Below are positions 51,179-59,706 of a stretch of 64,000 bases of DNA, piece after piece. The number at the start of each line of letters is the position of its first letter. The first letter of the stretch is position 1. Position numbers and translations under genes: made by a program. The DNA comes from Streptomyces sp. NBC_01351. Lineage in GTDB: Bacteria; Actinomycetota; Actinomycetes; Streptomycetales; Streptomycetaceae. The notes beneath the pieces are model-generated. The model did no database searches and was not told where the DNA came from. It saw only the letters and a list, made by a program, of their open reading frames with translations. The stretch lies in assembly GCF_036237315.1 (NCBI RefSeq), contig NZ_CP108356.1, positions 3,158,501 through 3,222,500 of the forward strand, read 5' to 3'.

Positions 51179-51605
51179 ATTCAGCAGCGTACGGACTGAA
51201 TCCCTTCATGTCACTAGTGACTTCCACCAGGGCCCCTTACGACCATGGGCGGACGGGTCGCGCGTGCGGCCCAAAGCCCGGGGCTCCGCCCCGTACCCCG
51301 CTCCTCAAACGCCGGAGGGGCTGGATTTGCGCCCGGCGGGGTCGGATCTGCGAAGCGAATTCCAGCCCCGCCGGCGTTTGAGGCGCCGCCGGAGGCAACC
51401 CCCAACCACGCGGGCGTCCAAGGCGCGACCGGAGGCAAGTCCAGCCTCGCCGGCGTTTGAGGTGCCACCGGAGGCAAACCCAGCCTCGCCGGCGTTTGAG
51501 GCGCGGGGTCTGGGGCGGAGCCCCAGCAGGGCGGCCCGCCGCACTGTCAGGGCCCGCCAGGTGCGGCGGCCCCACCCGGCCCGGGAGGGCAGCGGCCCGG
51601 GAGGG
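51179..51605. other. Repeat-rich intergenic region upstream of hutH
   Basis: About 430 bases. The part next to hutH (51179-51240) is relatively AT-rich and probably holds its promoter. Most of the rest is a family 1 repeat cluster (51271-51528). No gene is supported. Confidence 0.65.
51271..51528. repeat. Family 1 palindromic repeat cluster
   Basis: One forward unit (ctcctcaaacgccggagggg near 51301-51320), then reverse units near 51362, 51440 and 51480, each with gccggcgtttgagg, ending in the ggggctccgcccc-type hairpin. It looks built by successive duplications of one core. Confidence 0.88.
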
Positions 51606-52721
51606 CTACGGCCGGCCCCGGAAGCGGCGACGCTCGCCCGAGTCGGCCTCCGCGGCGGCGTCCGCAAGGCGGACCACCGCGGTGTCGCGCCCCGCGACGA
51701 CCGGCTTCGGGGAGCGCGCGGCCTTCGCCTTGTACTGGGCGGCGTCCGCCAGCCGGAACAGCCGCCGGGAGGACTTCACCGGCCCGATCGGATCCCCCGT
51801 GGAGGCCACCCCGCAGGCGACCCCCTCCCCCAGCTCCAGCTCGGCGGCCCGCGTGCACAGCTCCTCGGTGACCCGTACGACCTCGTCCGCGCTCGGCCCG
51901 ACCCCGACCAGGCAGAACTCGTCGCCGCCGAGCCGCGCCACCAGCGCGCCGGGCAGTATCGCCCCGCACAGGCTCAGCACCGACCCGAACCTCTCCAGCA
52001 GCCGGTCGCCCATGGCGTGGCCCAGCGTGTCGTTGACCTTCTTCAGGCCGTTCAGGTCACACACGACGAGGCTGACCACGGCCCCTGTGCGCCGGTGCTC
52101 CTCCAGGGCCTCGTCGAGCCGCATGTCGACGGCCCGCCGGTTCGCGAGCCCGGTCAGCGGGTCGGTGAAGGCGAGCCGCCGGGCCTCCTCCAGCCGCTCG
52201 TTCTGGGCGAGCCCGGCCGCGACCACCGCCGCGAGCACGGTCGCGAACTCCGCGTCGTCCTCGTCGAAGTCGGGCAGCCCCTCGTCCCGGGCGACGTACA
52301 GCTCGCCCCAGGCCCGCCCGCTGAGCACGATCGGCGCGACCACGCACGTCCCGCGCCCCCGCCGGCGCAGGGCCTCGCCCCGCCGCCCCGGGCGGTCGCC
52401 GACGCCGCTCTCGACCCAGGCGTGGGGGCCACCGCCGCCCGCCCAGCGCTCGTGCAGGAACTCGGTGATCTCGGGGAAGTCGTGCACGGGGTAGGACTCG
52501 TCCTCGGGGAACTCCTCCTCCCCCGCCCGCCGCTCCCCCTCGTTCACGAGCACCCGCAGGCGCCCCCGCTCCCGTTCCCACGCGGAGATCGCGGCGAACG
52601 ACCCGTCCAGCGCCGCCCTCGCCCCCCGCGCGGCCGCCCGCACGCTGTCCCGCGGCGTGGAGGCCGCGGCCATCGCCTGCGCGAGGCCCACCACGGCTCG
52701 TAGCCGCCCGTTGACTCCCAT
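51606..52721 (-). CDS. GAF-GGDEF diguanylate cyclase
   Basis: A 371-residue cytoplasmic protein. A GAF-like sensory domain occupies about 40-190, a helical linker follows, and the C-terminal GGDEF domain (about 200-360) has the intact active site A-R-L-G-G-D-E-F. It should make cyclic di-GMP, which controls Streptomyces development. No R-x-x-D inhibitory site precedes the motif. ATG 52721 lies 6 bases after a -10-like taatct (minus strand) and has no ribosome-binding site, so the message may be leaderless; GTG 52727 and 52724 are alternatives. A ttgtc...gacaa inverted repeat lies upstream (52741-52759). Confidence 0.88.
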   Translation of the reverse strand: MGVNGRLRAVVGLAQAMAAASTPRDSVRAAARGARAALDGSFAAISAWERERGRLRVLVNEGERRAGEEEFPEDESYPVHDFPEITEFLHERWAGGGGPHAWVESGVGDRPGRRGEALRRRGRGTCVVAPIVLSGRAWGELYVARDEGLPDFDEDDAEFATVLAAVVAAGLAQNERLEEARRLAFTDPLTGLANRRAVDMRLDEALEEHRRTGAVVSLVVCDLNGLKKVNDTLGHAMGDRLLERFGSVLSLCGAILPGALVARLGGDEFCLVGVGPSADEVVRVTEELCTRAAELELGEGVACGVASTGDPIGPVKSSRRLFRLADAAQYKAKAARSPKPVVAGRDTAVVRLADAAAEADSGERRRFRGRP

Positions 52722-52818
52722 CACCACAGATTAGGGAGTTTTGTCCGATTTAGTGACAATTGGCGCGACTTTAGGTGCCGGGAAGATCACAAACGGTGAG
52801 CGCGCCGCGGGATGCCGG

Positions 52819-53619
52819 TCACTCACCGGGCCAGTTCGGCTTGCGCTTCTCATTGAACGCCGCCACGCCCTCCGCCCGGTCGCCCGAGAAGGCCACCGTC
52901 CGCCAGGCCGCGTCCTCGATCTCCAGGCCGGCCGCCAGGTCCATCCCGTGCCCCAGCCGCAGCGCCCGCTTGGCCGCCCGCAGCCCCACCGGGGAGTTCG
53001 CCGCCATCCGCGCGGCCAGGGCGAGCGCCTCGGCCGTGTCCTGCCCGGCCGCGACCACCGAGTCCACCAAGCCCAGGGACAGCGCCTCCGCCGCCTCCAC
53101 CCGGCGCGCGGTGAAGATCAGCTCGGCCGCCCGCGCCGCACCCACCCGGCGCGGCAGCAGCTGCGTACCGCCACCGCCCGGGATCACACCCACCGACACC
53201 TCGGGCAGGCCCACCACGGCCGTCCCGTCGGCGACGATCACATCGCAGGCCAGGGCCAGCTCGAAGCCGCCGCCCAGCGCGAAGCCGTGCACGGCCGCGA
53301 TCGTCGGCATCGGCAGCTCCAGCACGCCCCCGTACGCGCCCCGCGTGGTCGGCCGCTGCCGCACCAGCTCGGCGTCCGAGAGCGAGTTGCGCTCCTTGAG
53401 GTCCGCGCCCACGCAGAACGCCCGCTCGGCGGTGGAGGTGAGCACCACGACCCGCACGGACGGGTCCGCCGCGAGCGCCGCGCAGGCCGCGCCGATGGAC
53501 CGGGCCATTTCCGTCGACACCGCGTTCATCGCCTTGGGGCGGTCCATCGCCAGCTCCGCGACGTGCCCGTCGCCTTCCCGACGTACCGCGACGAACTCTC
53601 CGAAGCGCTGCTCAGACAT
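52819..53619 (-). CDS. Enoyl-CoA hydratase/isomerase family protein
   Basis: A 266-residue crotonase-fold enzyme. Features are L-N- or M-N-type substrate loop residues (D-R-P-K-A-M-N-A-V), the oxyanion pair in A-F-C-V-G-A-D-L-K-E and H-G-F-A-L-G-G-G-F-E-L-A, and the catalytic acids around L-P-E-V-S-V-G-V-I-P-G-G-G. It probably hydrates enoyl-CoA in beta-oxidation or a related pathway. It lies downstream of the cya/birA group on the same strand, with no overlap. Confidence 0.9.
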   Translation of the reverse strand: MSEQRFGEFVAVRREGDGHVAELAMDRPKAMNAVSTEMARSIGAACAALAADPSVRVVVLTSTAERAFCVGADLKERNSLSDAELVRQRPTTRGAYGGVLELPMPTIAAVHGFALGGGFELALACDVIVADGTAVVGLPEVSVGVIPGGGGTQLLPRRVGAARAAELIFTARRVEAAEALSLGLVDSVVAAGQDTAEALALAARMAANSPVGLRAAKRALRLGHGMDLAAGLEIEDAAWRTVAFSGDRAEGVAAFNEKRKPNWPGE

Positions 53620-53741
53620 GCCTGCGACCCTCCCGGTTAACGAGCGTTATCGGCGCACTCTAATGCGGGAGACGGCCCACGGGTCAAGGTTCCCGGGCCC
53701 GGCCTGATCCGAAGGGCACGCCCTACGGGCCCAGGGGCAGG

Positions 53742-54896
53742 TCAGGCGGGGTTCTTGGGCTTCCTGCGGGTCAGCGACCAGGGCTCCACGACGCCCAGGC
53801 CGCGCACCGGGCGCTGCCACATCGGCTGGAGCGCGAAGCGGTAGGCGCCGCCGCCCTCCTCGGCCTCGGCCTCCTTCTCCGACACCGGCGCCGCGCCCGT
53901 CCGGCCGAGCTCCTCGGCCATCGCCCCGTCGACCAGCACCGCGTCCTTCGGCGCTATCGAGGTCAGCCGGCTCGCCAGGTTCACCGTGGTCCCGAAGACG
54001 TCGCCCATCCGGGTGGTCACCGTCCCGAAGGCGATCCCGACCCGCAGCTCCGGCATCTGGGGATCGATCTCCATCGTCTCGATCAGCCGCAGCGCGATCT
54101 CCGCCGCCGTCGCCGCGTCGTCGGCGCAGTACAGGACCTCGTCGCCGAGCGTCTTGATCAGCCGGCCGCCGTGCGCGGCCACCAGGTCCGCCGAGGTCGT
54201 CTCGAAGGACTCGACCAGCTCGCCGAGCTCCTCCTCCTCCAGCCGCCGCGTGAGGCGGGTGAAGCCCACCAGGTCGGCGAAGCCCACCGCGAGGCGCCGG
54301 TCGACCATCTCCTCGTCGTCCGCCACCTGCACCACCCGCCCGGTGGCCGCCGCCAGCTGGCGGCGCCACACGTAGACGAGGAACTCCTCCAGCTCCGGCA
54401 GCAACAGCTCGACCAGCGGGTACGTGACCTCCGTACGGGTCATCCCCGGCTCCGGCGGCTCCGTCAGCCCCTCCAGGAACGAGTCGATCTGCCACTCGGC
54501 CAGCCGGGCGGTGGTCTGCCCGGTGGACCGCGCCACCTGCACCGCCATCGGCTCGCTCAGCAGCCCGGCCTCCACCAGACCGGCGAGCCGGCGCAGCGCC
54601 AGTACGTCCGCCTCCGTCAGCGCCTTGGCCTGGCCGATGTCGGCGAAGCCCATGGCCCGCCAGAAACGGGAGGCCAGCTCCATCGAGACGCCGGCGCTGC
54701 GGGCCGCCTGGAAGGGCGTGTACCGGCGCTCGGCACCGAGGATCAGCTGCTCCAGCCGGATGGCGAGCGGATCCGCCGTCGGCTGGACCGTGTGGTCGAC
54801 CTCGTGGTGCGGGGTGTGCTGGTCCCGCCCGATCGGGGTGCCGGGGCCCGTCGGCCCGGAGGCGGGCGCGCTGGACTTAGAGTCGTCGACGGTCAA
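53742..54896 (-). CDS. cya: Class III adenylate cyclase
   Basis: A 384-residue cyclase forming cAMP from ATP. The N-terminal half contains a MerR/regulator-like helical segment (Y-T-P-F-Q-A-A-R-S-A-G-V), while the C-terminal catalytic domain has the metal site F-A-D-L-V-G-F-T, the substrate lysine region L-I-K-T-L-G-D-E-V, and N-L-A-S-R-L with transition-state Asn/Arg. The TTG at 54896 is chosen because ggagg lies 6 bases upstream and it begins L-T-V-D-D, as I recall for the S. coelicolor protein; longer frames lack a site. cAMP with Crp controls germination and antibiotic genes in Streptomyces. A Crp-like site lies upstream. Confidence 0.92.
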   Translation of the reverse strand: MTVDDSKSSAPASGPTGPGTPIGRDQHTPHHEVDHTVQPTADPLAIRLEQLILGAERRYTPFQAARSAGVSMELASRFWRAMGFADIGQAKALTEADVLALRRLAGLVEAGLLSEPMAVQVARSTGQTTARLAEWQIDSFLEGLTEPPEPGMTRTEVTYPLVELLLPELEEFLVYVWRRQLAAATGRVVQVADDEEMVDRRLAVGFADLVGFTRLTRRLEEEELGELVESFETTSADLVAAHGGRLIKTLGDEVLYCADDAATAAEIALRLIETMEIDPQMPELRVGIAFGTVTTRMGDVFGTTVNLASRLTSIAPKDAVLVDGAMAEELGRTGAAPVSEKEAEAEEGGGAYRFALQPMWQRPVRGLGVVEPWSLTRRKPKNPA

Positions 54897-54982
54897 GGGC
54901 CGCCTCCTGTCCATTCCGTGCGCACTGCCCTGCCGAACCGGTTGGTCACCGGTCACCACGAGTACCGGGATCGCCTAAACCA

Positions 54983-55007
54983 TACGGCAGGTGTGCCGTA
55001 GCTCACT
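54983..55007. promoter_or_regulatory. Crp-like site and overlapping inverted repeat upstream of cya
   Basis: The sequence tgtgccgtagctcact (54992-55007) fits the cAMP-receptor pattern TGTGA-N6-TCACA at 8 of 10 half-site positions and has the GTG-N8-CAC core. It overlaps a perfect 7-bp inverted repeat tacggca-ggtg-tgccgta (54983-55000). The site lies about 95 bases before the cya start codon. Confidence 0.5.
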
Positions 55008-55090
55008 CCCCGCTCCCCGCGGAATTCGGCCCCGCCCGCGCGCGGGGCGCGGGACGGGCCCGATCCGGAAGAACCCCGAGGTCAGTGCAG

Positions 55091-55957
55091 TCAGTGCACG
55101 GACCGCAGGTGGACCACGTCACCCGCGCCGACGGCCTCGTGCCGGTCCTCGGCGGTACGGATGACCAGGCGTCCCTCCGCGTCCACCGCTTCGGCCGTTC
55201 CGGTGAGGGTGCGGCCGCCCGGGAGCTCCGCGCGGACGTGCCGGCCGAGGGTCGCGCAGCCCGCCGCGTAGGTCTCCTGGAGCCCGCTGGCCGCGGGGTC
55301 GCCGCCGGCCGCGCGCCAGTTCCCGTACCACTGCTCCAGGGAGCGCAGTACGGCCTTCAGCAGCGGCTCCCGGTCGGTGACGGTCGCCTTGGCCAGCGCC
55401 AGCGAGCCGGCTTCGGGCACCGGCAGCTCGTCCTCCGTCAGGGTCACGTTGAGCCCGATCCCGACGACGACCCCGTCGGCGACCCGCTCGGCGAGGATCC
55501 CGGCGGTCTTGCGCTCCTCCCCGTCCACGCTGACGAGGAGGTCGTTGGGCCACTTGAGGACGGCCTCCACGCCCGCCGCCCGGGACAGCCCGGTCGCGGT
55601 GGCCACCCCGGCGAGCAGGGTCAGCCACCCCCACCGCTCCTGCGGCACGGCGTCGCCCGGCTTGAGCAGCACGGAGAAGAACAGCCCCGACCGGGCCGGC
55701 GCGACCCAGCTCCGATCCAGCCGCCCCCGCCCCGCGGTCTGCTCCTCGGCGACGAGCACGGCCCCCTCGGGCAGCTTCGCGGCGCGCGCGGCGAGATCGG
55801 CATTGGTGGACCCGGTGGCGGCGACGACCTCCAGGGAGGTCCACAGTCCACTCTCGGTGACCACGGCGCGCTGGAGGGCCGCGGCGTTCAGGGGCGGCCG
55901 GTCAAGGTTCGACCAACGACCGGCGGAAGCACCTGCTGAGGCATCTGATGGCGTCAT
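55091..55957 (-). CDS. birA: Biotin--[acetyl-CoA-carboxylase] ligase
   Basis: A 288-residue biotin protein ligase that adenylates biotin and attaches it to the BCCP lysine. The ATP/biotin loop is G-R-G-R-L-D-R-S-W, with T-G-S-T-N before it and the substrate lysine in L-K-W-P-N-D-L. There is no N-terminal DNA-binding domain, so it is a monofunctional class I enzyme and not a repressor. ATG 55957 is chosen. It is divergent from pccB, fitting its role in activating the AccA2 biotin domain encoded 3.7 kb away. Confidence 0.93.
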   Translation of the reverse strand: MTPSDASAGASAGRWSNLDRPPLNAAALQRAVVTESGLWTSLEVVAATGSTNADLAARAAKLPEGAVLVAEEQTAGRGRLDRSWVAPARSGLFFSVLLKPGDAVPQERWGWLTLLAGVATATGLSRAAGVEAVLKWPNDLLVSVDGEERKTAGILAERVADGVVVGIGLNVTLTEDELPVPEAGSLALAKATVTDREPLLKAVLRSLEQWYGNWRAAGGDPAASGLQETYAAGCATLGRHVRAELPGGRTLTGTAEAVDAEGRLVIRTAEDRHEAVGAGDVVHLRSVH

Positions 55958-56038
55958 GCAAGCCACATTAGGTGTGTCAAACGCCGCACTGCCGAGCGCC
56001 ATGCCCGCCGATACGCTACGCACCAGTAGCCAGCAGTA

Positions 56039-56065
56039 GTCAATAACTTGACCAGGCAGTTGACA
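56039..56065 (+). promoter_or_regulatory. Candidate pccB promoter region with inverted repeat
   Basis: The inverted repeat gtcaa-taac-ttgac (56039-56052) and a further ttgaca (56060-56065) lie in the divergent birA-pccB spacer, 24-50 bases before the pccB start. They may represent -35 elements or a regulator site. Confidence 0.4.
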
Positions 56066-56088
56066 CCACGCAGGGAGCCGCGACCCCG

Positions 56089-57684
56089 ATGTCACAACCG
56101 TCAGAGCCGATCGACATGCACACCACCGCGGGCAAGATCGCGGATCTGCAGCGCCGCATCGACGAAGCCACCCACGCCGGTTCCGCCCGTGCCGTGGAAA
56201 AGCAGCACGCCAAGGGCAAGCTGACGGCTCGTGAGCGGGTGGCCCTGCTGCTGGACGAGGGATCCTTCGTCGAGCTGGACGAGCTCGCCCGGCACCGCTC
56301 CACCAACTTCGGGCTGGAGAAGACCCGGCCCTACGGCGACGGCGTCGTCACCGGCTACGGCACGGTCGACGGCCGCCCGGTGGCCGTGTTCTCGCAAGAC
56401 TTCACCGTCTTCGGCGGGGCCCTCGGCGAGGTCTACGGGCAGAAGATCATGAAGGTCATGGACTTCGCCCTGAAGACCGGCTGCCCGCTCGTCGGCATCA
56501 ACGACTCCGGCGGCGCCCGCATCCAGGAGGGCGTCAGCGCGCTCGGCATGTACGGCGAGATCTTCCGCCGCAACGTGCACGCCTCCGGCGTGATCCCGCA
56601 GATCAGCCTGGTCGTCGGGCCCTGCGCCGGCGGCGCCGTGTACTCCCCCGCCATCACCGACTTCACGGTCATGGTCGACCAGACCTCGCACATGTTCATC
56701 ACCGGTCCGGACGTCATCAAGACGGTCACCGGCGAGGACGTCGGCTTCGAGGAGCTCGGCGGGGCCCGCACCCACAACAGCACGTCCGGCGTCGCCCACC
56801 ACATGGCGGGCGACGAGAAGGACGCCGTCGAGTACGTGAAGTCCCTCCTCGCGTACCTGCCGTCGAACAACCTCTCCGAGCCGCCCGCCTTCCCCGAGGA
56901 GGCGGACACCGAGGTCGCGGACCTCGACCGCGAGCTCGACGTGCTGATCCCCGACAGTGCGAACCAGCCGTACGACATGCACACTGTTATCGAGCACGTG
57001 CTGGACGACGCGGAGTTCCTGGAGACCCAGTCGCTCTTCGCGCCGAACATCCTCACCGGCTTCGGCCGGGTCGAGGGCCACCCGGTGGGTATCGTCGCCA
57101 ACCAGCCGATGCAGTTCGCCGGATGCCTGGACATCAACGCCTCCGAGAAGGCCGCGCGCTTCGTGCGGACCTGCGACGCCTTCAACATCCCGGTGCTGAC
57201 GTTCGTCGACGTACCGGGCTTCCTCCCGGGCACGGACCAGGAGTACAACGGAATCATCCGGCGCGGCGCGAAGCTGATCTACGCCTACGCCGAGGCCACC
57301 GTCCCCCTGATCACCGTCATCACCCGCAAGGCCTTCGGCGGCGCCTACGACGTCATGGGCTCGAAGCACCTCGGTGCGGACCTCAACCTGGCCTGGCCGA
57401 CCGCGCAGATCGCCGTCATGGGCGCGCAGGGCGCGGTGAACATCCTGCACCGGCGCGACATCGCCGAGGCGGAGGCCAACGGCGACGCGGACGCGACCCG
57501 GGCGCGGCTGATCGCCGAGTACGAGGACACGCTGCTGAACCCGTACACGGCGGCCGAGCGCGGTTACGTCGACGCGGTGACCATGCCGTCCGAGACCCGG
57601 GCGCACGTGGTGAAGGGACTGCGGCAGCTGCGCACCAAGCGGGAGTCGCTGCCGCCCAAGAAGCACGGAAACATCCCCCTCTAG
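56089..57684 (+). CDS. pccB: Propionyl-CoA carboxylase beta (carboxyltransferase) subunit
   Basis: A 531-residue carboxyltransferase that moves the carboxyl group from carboxybiotin to propionyl-CoA, giving methylmalonyl-CoA. The two crotonase-like halves contain the oxyanion glycines (G-P-C-A-G-G-A in the first, F-G-G-A-Y-D in the second). Aspartate 421 in G-G-A-Y-D-V-M aligns by position with S. coelicolor PccB D422, known to favour propionyl-CoA over acetyl-CoA. It is followed 18 bases later by the epsilon subunit, which stimulates the complex. It supplies polyketide and odd-chain fatty-acid metabolism. Confidence 0.95.
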   Translation: MSQPSEPIDMHTTAGKIADLQRRIDEATHAGSARAVEKQHAKGKLTARERVALLLDEGSFVELDELARHRSTNFGLEKTRPYGDGVVTGYGTVDGRPVAVFSQDFTVFGGALGEVYGQKIMKVMDFALKTGCPLVGINDSGGARIQEGVSALGMYGEIFRRNVHASGVIPQISLVVGPCAGGAVYSPAITDFTVMVDQTSHMFITGPDVIKTVTGEDVGFEELGGARTHNSTSGVAHHMAGDEKDAVEYVKSLLAYLPSNNLSEPPAFPEEADTEVADLDRELDVLIPDSANQPYDMHTVIEHVLDDAEFLETQSLFAPNILTGFGRVEGHPVGIVANQPMQFAGCLDINASEKAARFVRTCDAFNIPVLTFVDVPGFLPGTDQEYNGIIRRGAKLIYAYAEATVPLITVITRKAFGGAYDVMGSKHLGADLNLAWPTAQIAVMGAQGAVNILHRRDIAEAEANGDADATRARLIAEYEDTLLNPYTAAERGYVDAVTMPSETRAHVVKGLRQLRTKRESLPPKKHGNIPL

Positions 57685-57702
57685 GACCGGGAGGCACATC
57701 CA

Positions 57703-57912
57703 GTGATGATCAAGGTCGTCAAGGGGAACCCGACCCCCGAGGAGCTGGCCGCCGCACTGGCGGTGGTCCAAGCGCGCGCGGCGGCGCTGGCTTCGGCGCC
57801 GTCGGGCGCGCCGCGCGAGCCGGACGAGTGGTCGCGGCCGGCCCGGGTGGCTCGCCGCCGCGTGCCGCGGCCGGGGCCGCGCGCGTGGGGCCGTACGTAC
57901 TGGCCCGGTTAA
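57703..57912 (+). CDS. pccE: Acyl-CoA carboxylase epsilon subunit
   Basis: A 69-residue basic protein of the actinobacterial acyl-CoA carboxylase epsilon family. The N-terminal helix has the family's I-K-V-V-K-G-N-P-T-P-E-E-L-A-A-L-like pattern, and the C-terminus has the conserved W-x-R-P-A-R...R and final G-R-T-Y-W. Epsilon subunits bridge alpha and beta and raise activity. The GTG at 57703 has gggagg 8 bases upstream; the next codon is ATG. It is co-transcribed with pccB. Confidence 0.92.
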   Translation: MMIKVVKGNPTPEELAAALAVVQARAAALASAPSGAPREPDEWSRPARVARRRVPRPGPRAWGRTYWPG

Positions 57913-57976
57913 CCCGGTCATCCCGGCCAACCCCTCCACCCGTCCGGCCCGTCGCCGAACGTGGTGCGAACGGACG

Positions 57977-58008
57977 GTGGCGCCTGAGTACGAGTACTCA
58001 GGCGCCAC
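57977..58008. promoter_or_regulatory. 32-nt near-perfect palindrome before the 44-residue gene
   Basis: Perfect 15-bp arms (57977-57991 and 57994-58008) around two central bases, containing tgagtac-ga-gtactca. It ends 27 bases before the small membrane gene. It overlaps the -35 position of a possible leaderless promoter, so it is a good operator candidate; it could instead be a terminator for pccE. Confidence 0.65.
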
Positions 58009-58034
58009 AGCCGTCTCCGGGACAGGATCGGTGC

Positions 58035-58169
58035 ATGCTCTGGTCCGACCCTAAGAACGAGCCGCCCAAGGACATGCGCGACGCGCAGGCGATGGTCCGG
58101 CGGCTGACCGTGGTGCTCGTCCTCGCCATGCTGGTGGCGGTCTACCTGCTGGGCGTGGGGCCCTTCTAG
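58035..58169 (+). CDS. 44-residue single-span membrane protein
   Basis: A very small protein: a polar N-terminus with a lysine/aspartate/proline-rich start (about 1-22), then one membrane segment (about 23-41) ending in P-F. The gene is downstream of the palindrome and upstream of maf on the same strand. An agga motif lies upstream. No family is recognised. The clear hydrophobic helix and the defined promoter-side palindrome make it more credible than a random frame. Confidence 0.65.
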   Translation: MLWSDPKNEPPKDMRDAQAMVRRLTVVLVLAMLVAVYLLGVGPF

Positions 58170-58221
58170 GCGGCTTCGCCCGAGGGCTCCCCGGCGGGCC
58201 TCCTGGGGGTCTCCCAGGCCG

Positions 58222-58252
58222 TTGCCGGGGCCCTCGCCGGGCCGCCTACGAT
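58222..58252 (+). promoter_or_regulatory. Leaderless-type promoter of maf
   Basis: A -35 box ttgccg (58222-58227) and a -10 box tacgat (58247-58252), 19 bases apart. The ATG at 58260 lies 7 bases after the -10 box without a ribosome-binding site. Confidence 0.55.
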
Positions 58253-58259
58253 GGCGGGC

Positions 58260-58871
58260 ATGACGACGACGCCTTCCCCGCGCAAGCTCGTGCTCGCCTC
58301 CGCCTCCCCCGCCCGGCTGAACCTGCTGCGGCAGGCGGGGCTCGCCCCGCACGTGATCGTCAGCGGCTTCGACGAGGACACCCTGAACCACGACGAGCCC
58401 GCCGCGCTGGCGCTCGCGCTGGCCGAGGCGAAGGCGGCGGTCGTGGCGGGCCTGGACGAGGCCGCGGGCGCGCTGGTGATCGGCTGCGACTCGGTGCTGG
58501 AGCTGGACGGCGAGGCGCTGGGCAAGCCGGCGGACGCCGACGAGGCCACCGCCCGCTGGAAGTCGATGCGCGGGCGGTCCGGCGTACTGCGCACCGGGCA
58601 CTGCGTGATCGACACGGCGAGCGGCCGTCAGGTCTCGGCGACGGCTTCCACGACGGTCCACTTCGGCGAGCCGACGGACGCGGAGGTCGCGGCGTACGTG
58701 GCGAGCGGCGAGCCGCTGCACGTGGCGGGGGCGTTCACCCTGGACGGGCTGTCGGCGCCGTTCATCGAGGGGATCGACGGGGACCACGGCAACGTGATCG
58801 GGCTGTCGATGCCGATGCTGCGCTCGCTGCTGGGCGAACTGGACGTGTCCATCACGGACTTGTGGGCCTGA
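58260..58871 (+). CDS. maf: Maf family nucleotide pyrophosphatase
   Basis: A 203-residue house-cleaning enzyme that hydrolyses non-canonical nucleoside triphosphates to monophosphates. The conserved S-A-S-P-A-R phosphate loop is at the N-terminus, G-C-D-S-V-L in the middle and the final L-P- or M-P-type motif in G-L-S-M-P-M-L. ATG 58260 is chosen because ATG 58251 would sit in the -10 box of a leaderless-type promoter. Its 3' end overlaps the convergent membrane protein by 20 bases. Confidence 0.92.
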   Translation: MTTTPSPRKLVLASASPARLNLLRQAGLAPHVIVSGFDEDTLNHDEPAALALALAEAKAAVVAGLDEAAGALVIGCDSVLELDGEALGKPADADEATARWKSMRGRSGVLRTGHCVIDTASGRQVSATASTTVHFGEPTDAEVAAYVASGEPLHVAGAFTLDGLSAPFIEGIDGDHGNVIGLSMPMLRSLLGELDVSITDLWA

Positions 58872-59331
58872 GCCCTCCGAGTTCCCCGTGCGGCCCGGGC
58901 TCGCCCGGCTTCGCGTCCTCGACCTCGGGCTCCGGTCGCCGCCCGTCCTCGTAGAGGGTCAGGGTCAGCACCAGCAGGCACAGGATCAGCATCATCGTCG
59001 CGAAGGCGGCCCAGCCGACCAGGACGACGGTGAGGACGCCAAGCACTCCGTGCGTGACGGCGGCGCTGACGAGCACGAAGCGGGCGAAGCGGCCGGGGGC
59101 CCGGTCGCGGATCGCGGCGACGGCGGTGATCACGGCGCACGCCAGGAGGAAGGCGCCCATGCCCGCGCCCAGCGCATAGGTTGCCTTGGACATGACATCC
59201 GGATCGCTGCCCGCGATGGACATCGCCTGGTTTGCGGTGGTCTTGCCCAACACGATGTGGACGAGCACGAGCACCGCCGCTTCCGCGACCAGTACGATCG
59301 CGGCCAGTCCGGCCACGAGTCTGCGCAGCAC
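58852..59331 (-). CDS. Four-span membrane protein
   Basis: A 159-residue integral membrane protein with four hydrophobic segments (about 5-25, 50-70, 80-100 and 107-128) and a cytoplasmic acidic C-terminal tail rich in E, P and G. No family is recognised. GTG 59331 is used with gaggg about 10 bases upstream; GTG 59349 would add six residues. The end overlaps maf on the other strand. Confidence 0.7.
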   Translation of the reverse strand: MLRRLVAGLAAIVLVAEAAVLVLVHIVLGKTTANQAMSIAGSDPDVMSKATYALGAGMGAFLLACAVITAVAAIRDRAPGRFARFVLVSAAVTHGVLGVLTVVLVGWAAFATMMLILCLLVLTLTLYEDGRRPEPEVEDAKPGEPGPHGELGGLRPTSP

Positions 59332-59706
59332 GACGTCCCCACCCTCCACGCGTCACAAGCCTGTTCGACGCCTGGAGGCTACTAACGGGTAAACGTGCGG
59401 ACAAGGGGTTCGGGCCGCTTCGTTACGCGAGGGCCCCGTCGCGGCGATCAAGCAAAGAAAACGTGGGCCGTTCGTAGGGACTCGACAAAGAATCACCCGG
59501 GGCGGCTGACCGGCATGACAGAGACCTTGGCTACATGACGGGGTTACTGTGCAGTCGGGGATCCCCCTGACCTGGGGCGCCATAAGGGTTCCCCAGGAGA
59601 ACGGGCCTCGCCTCACACTCTGTGTGGGCAAGCTCACCACTGGGGAAGGGTCGAAAGGCCGTGTGGGCTGTCCCTAAACTCAGCTTGTTTCAAGGAGGGA
59701 GCCATC
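59332..59706. other. Long leader/promoter region of accA2
   Basis: About 375 bases with no supported gene. It is less GC-rich between 59440 and 59560 than its surroundings. It contains two inverted repeats: cctgggg...ccccagg (59571-59577 with 59591-59597) and cacac-tct-gtgtg (59614-59626). Together they could form a structured 5' leader or contain regulator sites for accA2. Confidence 0.5.
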
